Below, piece after piece: positions 43,511-54,899 of a DNA stretch of 64,000 nucleotides. Position 1 is the first letter of the stretch. The number at the start of each line of letters is the position of its first letter. The notes below the pieces were generated by a model. It searched no databases. It worked only from the letters and a program-made list of their open reading frames with translations, and was not told the DNA's origin. This stretch comes from Metallyticus violacea (Eukaryota > Arthropoda > Insecta > Mantodea > Metallyticidae), in contig CM060831.1 of assembly GCA_030762175.1 (NCBI GenBank), forward strand, positions 1,939,001-2,003,000, written 5' to 3'. The translations under genes and the position numbers were made by a program.

Positions 43511-44576
43511 GTATAAAAGTATTAAGGATGGAATTATATTTGTTATTTATATTTTCAGCTTTGTATGTTTGCTTCTACAATAGTTGTAGAAGCTGGTCAC
43601 TTTTGCTTAATATTTTCACTGTTGATAATTCTGTGGCTGACTATTATTTTCTGATCTTAGACTGGGAACAAAATAATACTGAAATACTTAAACACTGGCA
43701 TGCACCGATACTGAAGTTTAAAGTTTATTAACTTACTTAATAACAGTTATTGAGTGAAGATATTATTAAAACACACTGTAACACTTGGAGTTTAGAATTA
43801 GATGTTGCATTATAAAAGTACTATTGTTAACCCTGATAATACCATTCATAAACTCTAACTTAAGATAGTAATGAATCAAGCACATGCATCATAAGTTAGA
43901 TAAGTTTCATGAGGATCCTTGTAAAATAAATATTCATTTACATAAGGGTTCAGTTAGGTTAGGCATTTGCTAAAGTTTAGTTTAAAAATTTGTCTTATGA
44001 TAAACTTCACTACTCAGACCAGAATACAGATATAAAAATGACAGCCGTCATTGCCTACTACTGCCCATTACCATTTACTGCAGTGCAATAAGTAATGAAA
44101 TAATAATAAGAAAAATAAGTAAGATGCATATCGTGCATAAATAAGAATAACTTGGTGAAGTGTTTTTCATTAGTGTGACATGCATAGAAATTATTTTAAG
44201 CTAATTTACTGCAGTACAAATTCAATAGATCATTTAAACAAACACACACCTATATACAGATTTCAATTTGTAAAGCCATGCAAATATAAAATGGTTAGCC
44301 ATTTATATCTAATTACAATGCTCTGAACAAGTAGAACAAACAATTTTAACCTAATAGAAAAGAAAATGTAACATACAATTTACCTTATATATGTGTAAGA
44401 AAAAGTTGTAGTCCATATCAAGAGTTCTGCTGAATGTGTAATTTGATTTGCATCAAAAAGCTTCAATTGTACTGATGCAAAATTTATTTTACCAGCTTTC
44501 TCTATATCCAAATCAAGATGTTCTGGCAAATTTTCCTTGATAACATTGAATGAAGTCACTCTTTCAATGAGTAAGA

Positions 44577-44577
<1 letters not shown>
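43511..44577. other. No gene recognised
   Basis: AT-rich intron sequence. Confidence 0.5.

Positions 44578-44629
<52 letters not shown>
44578..44629. repeat. (ATT)17 microsatellite
   Basis: About 17 ATT units; the poly-asparagine ORF across it is an artefact. Confidence 0.95.
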
Positions 44630-44631
<2 letters not shown>

Positions 44632-46005
44632 ATAATTAACAAGGCAACCTTCCAAATTACCCAAGTTGCTTCATTTGTTACATTTTAACCCCTTATTTCC
44701 ATTGCACTTCAAGATCAAACTGAACACAGGCAAGCACCAATCTTTATAAAATACACTAACTTCCAAATTACTGGACACCTTGAAATTAATTGACAGATGG
44801 AACAGCATCATATTTATCATCTGTTTTAATGAAAAGGACATAGCCCTCCTTGGCAATAGTTATGTGAACCTGTCTTTTCTTAACCTCACTTGCAAAGGAG
44901 TCAAAACATGTTATAACATCCTGCTTACACCATTCATTAAAACTCTCTTCATCTCACTCCAAACCCTCTTCATACATTCTTCTGGATCTTTTATTTCAGT
45001 ACTAAACCTCACTGTCACATACGATGGTAGATGATGGGAAATTGCACAGGGAAAATGTCCTCCCTAATCATAAATTAATATACACAGTTATTATTACTTC
45101 AAAATTTGCACAATGTATACTCTTTATCCACTTCTCCTTTAATGACTGCTCTTTAGGAAATTTAAATATGGTAACATGTGGATCACTGCCATAATTAGAG
45201 GTAGAACTGGGCACATAACAAGAGCAACCCATTTTATACTAAACACTTTCCTGCTTTATTTTCACTATCAATATTAACAAAATAAAAAACAAAAGAACTA
45301 ATACACTGTTTTTGATTTGCCTCCTATTATAAACATGTAGCTGCAATCAACCCAGCAACATGCCCGAACTTCAATATCCACATTGAGGTTTGGATAATGC
45401 AGTAGCTCTTGGTCTTGGTGAATCCCTGTTCTGTGTGTAATTGCACAACAGAAAGCACATATTGATTGTTCATATAATGTCTCATGAGCTGTGACTATCT
45501 ATGACCATGACTGTGGTTTTTCTTCATTTAGTGCATTTCTTGCTGTTAGTGTTGGCACACTATATTGCCATTTTACTCTTCTTGGTGCAATTATTTCATT
45601 ATTATATTTCATTTAATTAATAGTATACCATTAATTTTTGTGCTTTAATCTCAATAGTAAGAATAAGAAAAATTTTAAAAATGTGGTTTCTTGTTTGTAA
45701 TACTTATAGATTGCAAGAATTCTAATTTTGTTCCCCTTATATTTTAAAAATACAATCATTTCACTATATTCCAAGTTAAGTATTGTATTATGGTTCATTT
45801 TTTTTTTTAATTTGTTAACTTTGGAGTTTGTCATGCTAATTAATATACAGTAATGCCATAACTTATTTCATTAATTAACGAGGTCAAAATTTGGATTTTA
45901 TTTATTTTTTTGTTATTCTACTTGCTGAGGAATTCGCTTAGTTTACTTAGTTTATGCAGTTGCTGCATGACATATTTTTTTTTTGCACTTACATCATGAT
46001 AAATC
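44630..46005. other. No gene recognised
   Basis: Intron sequence; ORFs up to 84 codons without motifs. Confidence 0.5.
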
Positions 46006-46018
46006 ACTTCACTTTTAC

Positions 46019-46251
46019 ATGGATTCAATCCTGGCCAGGGCAGGTGGATTTTTTTCGGGTATAAAAATCCTAAGTATGGCTTCATTCAGAAGGGAAGTAA
46101 AATTGTGGGTCGTAGATTTCTGGCATGCAAAAGAACCTCAAGCCTGAAAGAAGAGGCCTCTAAGAAAATTTATCGTCCATTTCATGCCCTGAATTGAATG
46201 GGATGCTGATGACCTGAGATGTTAAAGAGTGCCCATAAAGAAATCAAATCA
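46019..46251 (+). repeat. SINE-A copy 7, 5'-truncated, at exon D donor
   Basis: Starts within the B box (GGATTCAATCC). TSD ACTTCACTTTTAC (46006-46018) and ACTTCATTTTTAC (46252-46264), one mismatch. The right duplication is 4 bp from the first base of the LARGE intron. Confidence 0.88.
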
Positions 46252-46268
46252 ACTTCATTTTTACTCAC

Positions 46269-46436
46269 TTTGCTCAGCTCTCTCTCCTTTATTGAAGGTT
46301 TTGTGTTGTTGCAACCAAAGAGCTCTCTCCTCAACAGGTTGCCATCATACTCCAGGAATGTAAGATACAAGTTGCGGAAGAACTCTACATGTTTATTTTT
46401 CACCTTCAGTTTCTTTGGAGAATTCCAGTGTATCAC
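46269..46436 (-). CDS. LARGE1: LARGE exon D: GT8-GT49 linker
   Basis: 56 codons, phase 0 at both ends. The peptide begins [20 protein letters not shown] and continues with [20 protein letters not shown], an almost invariant part of LARGE, then a divergent linker ending RELSK. Acceptor TTTTAG|GTGATA, donor AAA|GTGAGTAA. A SINE was inserted so close that its target duplication occupies intron positions about +5 to +17; the GTGAG core of the donor is intact. Confidence 0.95.
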
Positions 46437-46479
46437 CTAAAATGAAATGCATTGAAATTATATAATCTAGAATATTATC

Positions 46480-46930
46480 AAAACAAAATGTTACAGAAGG
46501 AATACAAACAACAGAAAATGATCCTAAACTTATGTATTCATTTTTACACTAAACTTCACTTATTTACTTACTTACATAAAAGTAAGAATCTCTCCCAAAA
46601 TGCATTTTACTTTTATGTAAGTAAGTGGAATTTAGTGTAAAAATGAAAGTACCTAAGTTTAGAATATATTACCACTCCATTGTCAACAGCGTTGTAAGTA
46701 CAATATTTAAACAGAAAATGATTTGATGTTTTTGCTCTATATCAATGACCTCCCTTGCTAAGGGACAATTTGCAGATGATGCATCTCTCTTATGCTTCAA
46801 AGAATTAGAAAAAAGAATTTGTGAATCACTAACACTAGTAATGAGTTAAAATTATGAACAGATAAAACTAAAGCCATGTTAATTCAGTGCATTAACAGTA
46901 ATAACAATAAGAACATTAACATTAATGTAT
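46480..46930 (+). pseudogene. LINE RT fragment, split by fold-back element
   Basis: Across the insertion it reads NDLMFLLYINDLP, then QFADDASLLCFKELEKRI and CESLTLVMS in broken frames. FADD is the RT catalytic box. Confidence 0.6.
46523..46710 (+). mobile_element. Short fold-back PLE element, family A (188 bp)
   Basis: Perfect TSD ACAGAAAATGAT (46511-46522, 46711-46722). Arms TTTTTACACTAAACTTCACT...ACATAAAAGTAAG and reverse, apex deleted (CTCTCCCAAAATGC), tail ACCACTCCATTGTCAACAGC. Confidence 0.9.
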
Positions 46931-47082
46931 AATGTAAAGAATATTGAATGAGTATTCCATTATACATTTTTATATATAAATATATATATATTTATTAAAT
47001 ATACAGAAACAGTGTCAGTCTAGATAAATCCTACACTAATGTATTAAACATGTTCATACTAATATATTTAAAATCCAAAACA

Positions 47083-47111
47083 TTTTCAAGAGCACTTGCT
47101 CTCACAATCAG
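47083..47111 (-). ncRNA. Hammerhead-like core, stem II GAGAGC/GCTCTT
   Basis: CTGATTG, U, GAGAGC, loop AAGT, GCTCTT, GAAAA; GTC nine bases upstream. Position A9 is changed to G. Confidence 0.4.
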
Positions 47112-47278
47112 CTGGAGACCGACTGTTGTTCTCTGCCAATGGTAGAATAAATTTGCTTAAACAATCCAATGGTGGAATTCAAAGTTCATAACAAAATTTT
47201 TGGTTATTATAATAAAAATCTTTTCTCAAGTTGACAACTCTGCTGCATTTTTGTCTGTTTTTAATAATTTAAGCTCCT

Positions 47279-47600
47279 ATAATTGATATTATTATGTGAT
47301 TTACATTTAGTTGAACTATACTCTTAATATTACATTAATGTGTTCAGTTGTTTACACTAACTCCACTTACTTACTTACTTACAATAAGTAAGTGGAGTTA
47401 GTGTAAACAACTGAACACATTAATGTAATATATATTACCACTCCATTGTCTACAGCTTCGTAAGTACAATTTTTACTTAATTACGCTCTTAATGCTTCAC
47501 TTACTTGTCTAAGAGTGTGTAGTTCAACTAAATCATACAATAATATCAATTATATGATTGGCTTTACTGTGCAAGTTCCAATTTAAATTTTAATTTAATT
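47279..47600 (+). mobile_element. Short PLE-derived element, family B, nested
   Basis: Perfect TSD AATTTAAGCTCCT (47266-47278, 47601-47613). Arms ATAATTGATATTATTATGTG and reverse; family-B tail TGATTGGCTTTACTGTGCAA at the right. It contains the family-A hairpin at 47329-47485. Confidence 0.9.
47329..47485 (+). mobile_element. Short fold-back PLE element, family A (157 bp), innermost
   Basis: TSD CTCTTAAT (47321-47328, 47486-47493). Near-perfect palindrome of about 45 bp per arm (ATTACATTAATGTGTTCAGT...TCCACTTACTTA), loop CTTACTTACAA, then the asymmetric tail ACCACTCCATTGTCTACAGC TTCG. The smallest and cleanest member; the hammerhead-like part is deleted. Confidence 0.92.
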
Positions 47601-47779
47601 AATTTAAGCTCCTTTTTAAAGTCATGAATTTTGACCCCGAAATATGCTGCAATTGCTGATTTTTCAATTTGCTTCTATTTAATATTTCTGAAATGTTGTT
47701 TTGTGCAAATTTCCAATTTTCTCCTTGTTTTTCCAAAACATGTTTTATTGCAATTCTGACAAAAGTTGATAAATATTAG

Positions 47780-49093
47780 CTTTCTTATAATTTGCTGGGA
47801 AGCCAATCTAAGTATAGGTATGTATGGGGGATGCTGGTTGCTGTATTGTTCCACTGGCTCCCAGCTCAGTTGGCTGCTCCAATTCTGTTATGATGAGTCT
47901 CAGGGTTCACTCAAGTGTTTTGTGGCTCATTTTTGATTCACAAGAATGTATCGCACAAAAGATACACCAGATTGATTCCTTCATTTATAGTTTATTCAAG
48001 TTCTATTAACATTGGACTGCTCACCGCTGTTTAACCACTTCCTATTGCATTGTTGGACTTGATATAATGCTCCCCACTTCTAATCTCTTCCTTATGATTC
48101 TGTCTTGGTCTTTTCCTGCTCTCAATACTATAAATAATTGCTGACAATCTACCTCTGCTCTGGCTATCTTCCCAATTGCCCTAATCTTAGTTACTTTTCG
48201 CATTTATCGTCACCTGTTTCTCTCAATTCTCGATTCCACTACTCCAATAAAACCACTTTTTCACTACTGTGGCCTTACTCTGGCTCTCTTCTGACTTATA
48301 GGCTCTTTGACACTCTATTTTCTCTCCTTTGACCATGCCTCCACTAAAATTAACCTCTATCTGTTATTATTTTATTTCCTATTTATAAGTTAACTATTGG
48401 CTATCTTAAAATATTTATTATATAGCTAAGTTCTTCTCATTCGCTCATTTTTATGTGGTGGCCATTGGTTAAAATTACTTTCCCCCTTCTGACATTCACT
48501 TTTCCCACAGTCTTGGATTTCTTAGAAAGTAGTTCCTGTTGTATATTTCGGCTTTTCCTTTAATAAAATTTGGCAACTACCATTCCTAAATCTGGGAACT
48601 GAGATATCAACATAACACACGTACATTTCTCATTTCTACTCCCTCTCATTCTCATGAATAGGTGACATAATTCTTTTGACTTATATCTTTCCCTGCCAGA
48701 CAACTATAAAGCACTTTGTCTAGATTTTGACCTTTCAATTTCTTTTAGAATCATTTCTTTCAAAGAGTGTGCTCTTATGTTTGGTTCCAACAACCCATTA
48801 TAGTCATTTCCTTATTTGACCACCGTTGCTGACGATCTACCTGACTGGCATATTCCCACACTCTCCAGGTGCGTGACCATTAACAAAGGAAAATTTTTGC
48901 CTTTTGTCTATCTTTGCTATGGGTTAAAAAGGGCATGCCGGTGAACAGTACTTTGGGTATACATATACAATAGCTCTCTCCGTCTCTTTCTTACAGGTTT
49001 ACAGGTGGCTAAAGTCAACAAAAAACATGGAAATAAATACAATATCTCTTATTTAAATATGGTCGACGTTTGTAACAGTGATGTTTAATATAA
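47780..49093. other. No gene recognised; pyrimidine-rich
   Basis: Long pyrimidine-rich stretch on plus (48000-48800). ORFs of 61-64 codons have no motif. Confidence 0.5.
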
Positions 49094-49768
49094 GTTTAGA
49101 ATAAATGAGTCGACTTTGTAGCACTTACATCACTAATAGTTTTTAAAAGAGGAAAACTAAGTTTCTGGAGCTAATCGCTCCCATCTTCAGTTCCAGTTCG
49201 ACTGCCGACCTTATTCTTCGTGGTGATTTGGTTTGTCTCTGGTGGCGGTTGGATGAACTTCTGTATTAAGACGTCACTTGGTGGGATTTCAAAGTTGAAA
49301 ACGCTACATTTGTTCTTCCAGATATAAATGTTTACCCAGACAGCAAGTTCTGTTCTCCCTGTAATGGTTTTAAGTAGTTTGGGATTCCTGTTTATATTAT
49401 GTTTTTCATTCCAAAAATGTCAAGCTACTGCTGATTTTTCTTCCTGTCTTTGTTTTATGTTCCTGATGTGTTCTTTTGCTCATGTTTTTATGTTTCTTTT
49501 AGTCTTTCCTATGCAAATTTTTTTCACAATCGATACATTGCATCTGATATATTCCTCATTTGTTCTCTTGAGGAATATCCTCTTTTAGTTTAGAATTTAG
49601 TATATTTTTTATGGAGTAACTAATTTTTGGAACTAAAATAATGTTTTGTTTTTTGAAAATCTTTTGGAATTTGTAGAAGGTTGATGGATGATATATAATT
49701 TTTTTTTTTTAGAAAACAAAGAATATTCGACAATAACAAAAAATCCCCTAAACATGTGCATAAATTGA

Positions 49769-50750
49769 TTGAATAAAACGATTAATGGTTATAAATTAAT
49801 AGATAAAAAAGAACAATACAAAATTAAAGTAAATAACCCCACACTGCCTAGAATCTACGGCCTTCCAAAAGTACACAAGCCGGAGAAAATAATGAGACCC
49901 ATTATAAACAACATAGATGCCCCAACATACAAATTAGCCAAATGGTTAACATACAGATTTTCTTCCTTTCCAAAATTTGAAACCAGAAGCATAAAAAACT
50001 CCTCAGAATTAATTAAAAAAATTAAAGATCTAGAAATAGAAAAAACAGATACCTTGGTTTCTTTTGATGTAACGGCTCTTTTTCCAAGTATCCCTACAAA
50101 AAATGTACACACCTATATAAAAAAATTGGTTGCTAAAAGCAGGGAAAACAATAGAAGAAACTGAAGAATACATTACTTTAATTAACCTGTGCACAAAGCA
50201 AAATTACTTCACTTTCAATGAAAAATATTATAAATAGAATTCTGGCTTAACAATGGGTAGCCCATTATCACCATTATTAGCGGATCTCTTCATGAGTGCA
50301 TTAGAAATTAGAATCAGGAAGGGTTTCCCCTGGTTGTTCAAAGCATGGTATCACTATGTTGATGACATCTTTGCAATAGTTCCGGAAAAACACCTAGAAG
50401 ATGCACTAAAGTTACTCAATCTACAAGAAAAATCGTTAAAATTCACTATGGAAAGAGAATGTAATGGACAGCTACCCTTCTTGGATCTTAAAATAATTAA
50501 GTTAAAAAACCACTTAATATTTGGCATATATAGAAAACCTACTCACACTAATAGCTACATTAAATATAACAGTTATAACCCAGTTCCTCATAAACAAGCA
50601 GTACTAAATAGTCTTGCTCACAGGTTGGTAAATGTCCCCAAGAACAGAGAAGAATATAATTTAGAACTGAGAAATTTAATAAATATAGTTATAGAAAATG
50701 GTTTCAAACAAGAAGTGGTATATAAGAAAATAAACAGAGGCAGTATGGGG
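49769..50750 (+). pseudogene. PLE reverse transcriptase, frameshifted
   Basis: First frame: LPRIYGLPKVHKPEKIMRPI, SFDVTALFPSIP (motif A). After a shift near 50160 and a stop near 50235: GLTMGSPLSPLLADLFMSAL (motif B), HYVDDIFAIVPEKH (catalytic), LPFLDLKIIK, HRLVNVP. It runs into the right arm at about 50738, so the GIY-YIG domain is not in frame. Catalytic residues are kept but the ORF is broken. Confidence 0.85.
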
Positions 50751-51399
50751 TTATTTACTTTAATTTTGTATTGTTCTTTTTTATCTATTAATTTACAACC
50801 ATTAATCGTTTTATTCAATGAATTTATGCACATGTTTAGGGAATTTTTTGTTATTGTCGAATATTATTTGTTTTCTTAAAAAATAAAAAAAAAAAAAAAA
50901 AATACATACCATCCATCAACCTTCTACAAATTCCAAAAGATTTTCAAAAAACAAAGCATTATTTTAGTTCCAAAAACAGTTACTCCATAAAAAATACACT
51001 AAATTCTAAACTAAAAGAGGATATTCCTCAAGAGAACAAATGAGGAATATATCAGATGCAATGTATCGATTGTGAAAAAAATTTGCATAGGAAAGACTAA
51101 AAGAAACATAAAAATACGAGCAAAAGAACACATCAGGAACATAAAACAAAGACAGGAAGAAAAATCAGCAGTAGCTTGACATTTTTGGAATGAAAAACAT
51201 AATATAAACAGGAATCCCAAACTACTTAAAACCATTACAGGGAAAACAGAACTCGCTGTCTGGGTAAACATTTATATCTGGAAGAACAAATGTAGCGTTT
51301 TCAACTTTGAAATCCCACCAAGTGACGTCTTAATACAGAAGTTCATCCAACCACCACCAGAGACAAACCAAATCACCACGAAGAACAAGGCCAGCAGTC

Positions 51400-51432
51400 G
51401 AACTGGAACTGTAGATGGGAGCGATTAGCTCC
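51400..51432 (+). ncRNA. Hammerhead-like core in right arm
   Basis: CTGTAGA, U, GGGAGC, loop GATTA, GCTCCA, GAAAC, with GTC upstream. The left arm has CTGAAGA at the same place on the minus strand (about 49165-49195). Confidence 0.45.
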
Positions 51433-51505
51433 AGAAACTTAGTTTTCCTCTTTTAAAAACTATTAGTGATATAAGTGTTACAAAGTCGACTCAATTATTC
51501 TAAAC

Positions 51506-51954
51506 AATACCTCTTGTAAATTACTGTTACCTGGCAAAATTATGCATACACATACATGTCTCAAATCATATCAATCCATAGTAAATGTATTTCTGAATCA
51601 TCAAATTATATACATACATAAGTAAATATTCTTATTGACTAATTACTTTAGTCCTATGTAATCATCTTATTAACACAATAAAGATAGCCTATAATTACGG
51701 CTACAAGTGTTATATTCTTTTAAATTTATTTGCTTTTGGGTGGTTAGTGAATTTCTTGTAATTATTATTTTCATTCATTTATGTCAGTTGCAAGTGTTTC
51801 TGATGGCCTTAATTCTCTTAAATTTAGCAATTTTTGTTTCTACAAGAAAACTTTCAAACCTTCTGTGTTGCAGATATTCTTTCCGATATTCCACTTCACC
51901 AATCTGTGTTTATGGCTGTTGATTTTTTTTTCCTCCCACCCCCCCTCCCTCCCT
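51506..51954. other. No gene recognised
   Basis: AT-rich intron sequence. Confidence 0.5.
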
Positions 51955-52165
51955 TTAAATAGAGTTTAACACCCACTTTAACTATTGAGGCATCACAGAT
52001 GGTGGACACTGATGATACGCAAGATGAAATGATAAATTGGGAAAGGATATTTTATTTTAAGGAAGGAAACATTCCAGGCCTAAGTTTAGTATACTTCCTT
52101 GACATTTGCCATTTATGAGGACACCTCCAGCTCATGAGTTTCCACCTTAATGACTTTGGGGGTCT
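51955..52165 (-). repeat. SINE-B copy 3, diverged
   Basis: Reverse orientation: GGTGTTAAACTC...GAGGCATCACAG-type 3' end at 51960-52015 and the GGCCTGGAATG/GAGGTGTCC body to 52130. tRNA-like head mutated. Confidence 0.75.
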
Positions 52166-52727
52166 GTAGGGATGAATTAAACTAATTAATGATTACACAA
52201 AATTGCAGCTTGTGTTCAAAACCAAACAAATTCATCAACCCAATTTTGCAGGAAGAGGAAAAAAATCTAAAAATGACTGTTACATTAATAATATGAATTT
52301 AATATTTTTAATCACAGTTTTTATATGTTTTAAATGGCCTTGTATGAATTTAAGATTTTCTTTTATATTCTAAAGCAAGTAGCAGCATTGCCAAATGGTT
52401 TCACTGCTTGCCCCCGAACAGTTGCAAGTGAGATTATGGAGACAAAGATGCACAAAGTTTCATCTTCCTTCACTTCACTACTTTCCAAACAGCTCTCATA
52501 AAATAGTAAAAAGACAAAAACTCTTTGGATGCAGACATTTAAAATGCCACAGTTCTAACAATGTATGGAAGCTAAATATTTTGACCAAATGTCAATTAAA
52601 CTATGAGACTTCAGGAATGCAAAGCTGCAATAAACTTCATGAAAGAGAAATAACCTTTCAGTATCTAGTCTGCAAGCGTTTTTCTGTTAGGAATAATGTG
52701 AACCAGCAGTCAACTGATTGCACGTAC
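52166..52727. other. No gene recognised on plus or minus
   Basis: The long plus ORF across 52395-52931 overlaps exon C antisense and has no motif; not called. Confidence 0.5.
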
Positions 52728-52977
52728 CTTGAGGTCAGTAACTTCTGTATAACACAATTCACTTCTTGTATTATCACTCAACTGAACATTCCACTGACAA
52801 GGCAAGTTATATACAAGATATGGATGTTGCTTAATGATGGCATTGAAAATGTCCTGGTCTGCAAGGCTTGTTGCCAACATTGTGATAAGATCTTTCTCAG
52901 CAATAAGTCGCCAGAGTTGTCCCCAGCCTAGCTCTCGCAAATGTTGCAGCTGCAGCAAAATAACTCCTGTGTTGTAC
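52728..52977 (-). CDS. LARGE1: LARGE exon C: end of GT8 domain
   Basis: 250-bp exon. The peptide starts [18 protein letters not shown], continues with [17 protein letters not shown] and [15 protein letters not shown], and ends VTDLK. The NTGV and LADQDIFNA motifs are typical of the sugar-nucleotide and acceptor region of GT8 enzymes and match LARGE closely. Acceptor TTTCAG|GTAC, donor AAG|GTACGT, ending in phase 0. A 178-codon ORF on the opposite strand here is only a shadow. Confidence 0.95.
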
Positions 52978-53729
52978 CTGAAATCATATATAAGTACAAG
53001 CCTGTGAATATCAAGAAAATAATACTAGAATAAAATAACGGCTACATATTGAGGTAAATCTGTAATACTCTTGTAGATTTTTAAAGAACTAGAAACCATA
53101 TTCTGCACTGTGGATTGTGGCTTCACCAACTGAATGAACTCATTGAATTCTAAGCTTTTAGCCATCTTAACCATATTATTCAATAAAATTTTAATTAAAA
53201 TATACCAATTGAATTATACATTTTCAAGTATAATATACAACTGACTTTTTCAAAAATAGAAAATCAAGTGGGTAAACTAATGCAATTAGAAATATTTTTA
53301 TATTTGTAAATATCTTGAATTCTTACACAATACAACTGTTGACTAAAATGTTTTTTTTCATGTACAAAGGTTAATGTTTAATGACTTGAGATGATGCACT
53401 GGGTGACATTGTACAGCTGTTTATTAGAGTAAATTATTCTACAAATAAATACTATGCAAAATTGCTACAAATCTCAGTTAGAATTATGGGATGAGAATAG
53501 TTTCAAAGTTTAGCAGTTTTTATTTTTATTTATTTGTGCTAAGAAATATACAAGTGAATATGACTGGTGTTCAGCCCTCGCTCTTTACCATTCAGATTCA
53601 TGATTTACAATATCAGCCCTATGCTAACATTTTATTTCTAAGTTCCTTAATTTACATTTCTAATGAACTATACCATTGCTATTTGTCTCTATTTATTCAT
53701 TGTTCAAATCCTTCTATTCTTCCCTTTGC
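52978..53729. other. No gene recognised
   Basis: AT-rich intron sequence. Confidence 0.5.
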
Positions 53730-54268
53730 TTAAATATTGTACTTACAAAGCTGTTGACAATGGAGTGGCAATATAACCTAAACTTAGGTATTCATTTTTT
53801 TACACTAAACTCCATTTACTTACATAAAAGTAAGATGCGTTTCGGCAGAATCTCTCCCATCTTCAGTTGCTCCTTGAACTGCCATTACTTGAAACGATGG
53901 CTGGACAATCGGATGTTTCTGTGGTAGCCTCTGTTGGTTGAAGTAGGAAGTTGCCGAGTTCATCCATAGGAGGAAACTCAAAATTCATTAGGTTTTCTGT
54001 ATTTTTTAATATGATTTCCCCCCCCCCCCATAATTTTCATATTAAAAAATAGAGAAAACCTAATGAATTTTAAATTTCCTCCTATGGATGAGCTCAGCAA
54101 CTTCCTACTTCAACCAACAGAGGCCACCATAGGAACATCCAGTTGTCCAGCCATCGTTTCGAGTAATGGCGGTTCAGTGAGCAACTGAAGATAGGAGAGA
54201 TTCTCCTGAAACGTGTCTTACTTTTGTGTGAGTGGAGTTTAGTGTAAAAAATGAATATCTAAGTTTAG
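53730..54268 (-). mobile_element. Large PLE palindrome, family A, with C-run at centre
   Basis: Left tail in reverse (GTTGACAATGGAGTGG), then arms of about 220 bp (from ACACTAAACTCC at 53803, and reverse to 54256) around a centre AATATGATTTCCCCCC...CATAATTTTC. Each arm encodes the PLE C-terminus (NPMNFKFPPMDELSNFLLQP in the right arm). Thus two 3' ends meet head to head with the whole RT deleted. Confidence 0.88.
54185..54212 (+). ncRNA. Hammerhead-like core, stem II AGGAGA/TCTCCT
   Basis: CTGAAGA, U, AGGAGA, loop GAT, TCTCCT, GAAAC. Perfect six-pair stem, all visible core bases present. The left arm has the same on minus with one mismatch. Confidence 0.5.
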
Positions 54269-54899
54269 GAGATATTGTCCTATATTCCTACTATCTTTGT
54301 AAAACATTTCAATTATAGCTATATTTCTATCTTGTTAATAAAATCTTTACTCAAAGTTTCTGTTCCTTTATACTTAATATTTGTGTTCAACATTTTAAAT
54401 TCTCTGTCTTCTAACCAGAAATTGTTTTTCTTTGTATTTTAATTACCATACATTCTTTATCCCATTTGTACACTCTCTTTTTACATTTACATTCCCTCTT
54501 CAGCCCCTTGCATAACATTATTTAGGGTATCCTTCATTCTTTCTTTCTTTTTTTACATGAATCTTATTTCATATTGACATATCAGCCTATTATTTAAGTC
54601 TAGAACCAGCTTGAATTTATCACCAAGTCTCTTAGACTACCTCTCACTTGCTCTGGATGGATTTTAATAACCACAATGACTGGTAACTATCCACTATCAG
54701 TATTTAAATTTAGTACCTTAAAATTATTTAACCCATGTTAACTGGCCATAATATACAGTAAATTACCTTTAGCCCATCACAACTAACAAAGATGAATTCC
54801 CCATTTTCATCTTCACCACATTCTCATTAAAATATCTCAAGGATTCATTTCACAAAATTCTATACATTTTTATGCCTTCTGTCAGCAGACTTTCTTTAA
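54269..54899. other. No gene recognised
   Basis: Pyrimidine-rich on plus; nothing recognised. Confidence 0.5.

Larger units (their letters stand above)
47040..47770 (-). mobile_element. PLE 3' part, interrupted twice
   Basis: Minus strand: end sequence with hammerhead-like core (47083-47111), then after the insert (47279-47600) the GIY-YIG region (CXNCNKTCFGKTRRKLEI-like, about 47690-47760; EKSAIAAYFGVKIHDF about 47620-47670). It is the outer layer of a three-layer nest. Confidence 0.75.
49094..51505. mobile_element. Fold-back PLE, about 0.75-kb arms, RT in the centre
   Basis: Ends GTTTAGAATAAATGAGTCGA and reverse. Arms about 49094-49855 and 50738-51505 each hold the GIY-YIG and C-terminal part (right arm: KKICIGKTKRNIKIRAKEHI, EEKSAVA), the left in reverse. 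A plus-strand RT region lies between. Different PLE subfamily from 20496-23759 but the same design. Confidence 0.85.

Noticed and set aside
44380..44664. ORF with poly-asparagine
   Set aside because: Created by the ATT microsatellite.
52395..52931. 178-codon plus-strand ORF, the third longest in the window
   Set aside because: Overlaps LARGE exon C antisense; the exon explains the open frame, and the rest has no motif.
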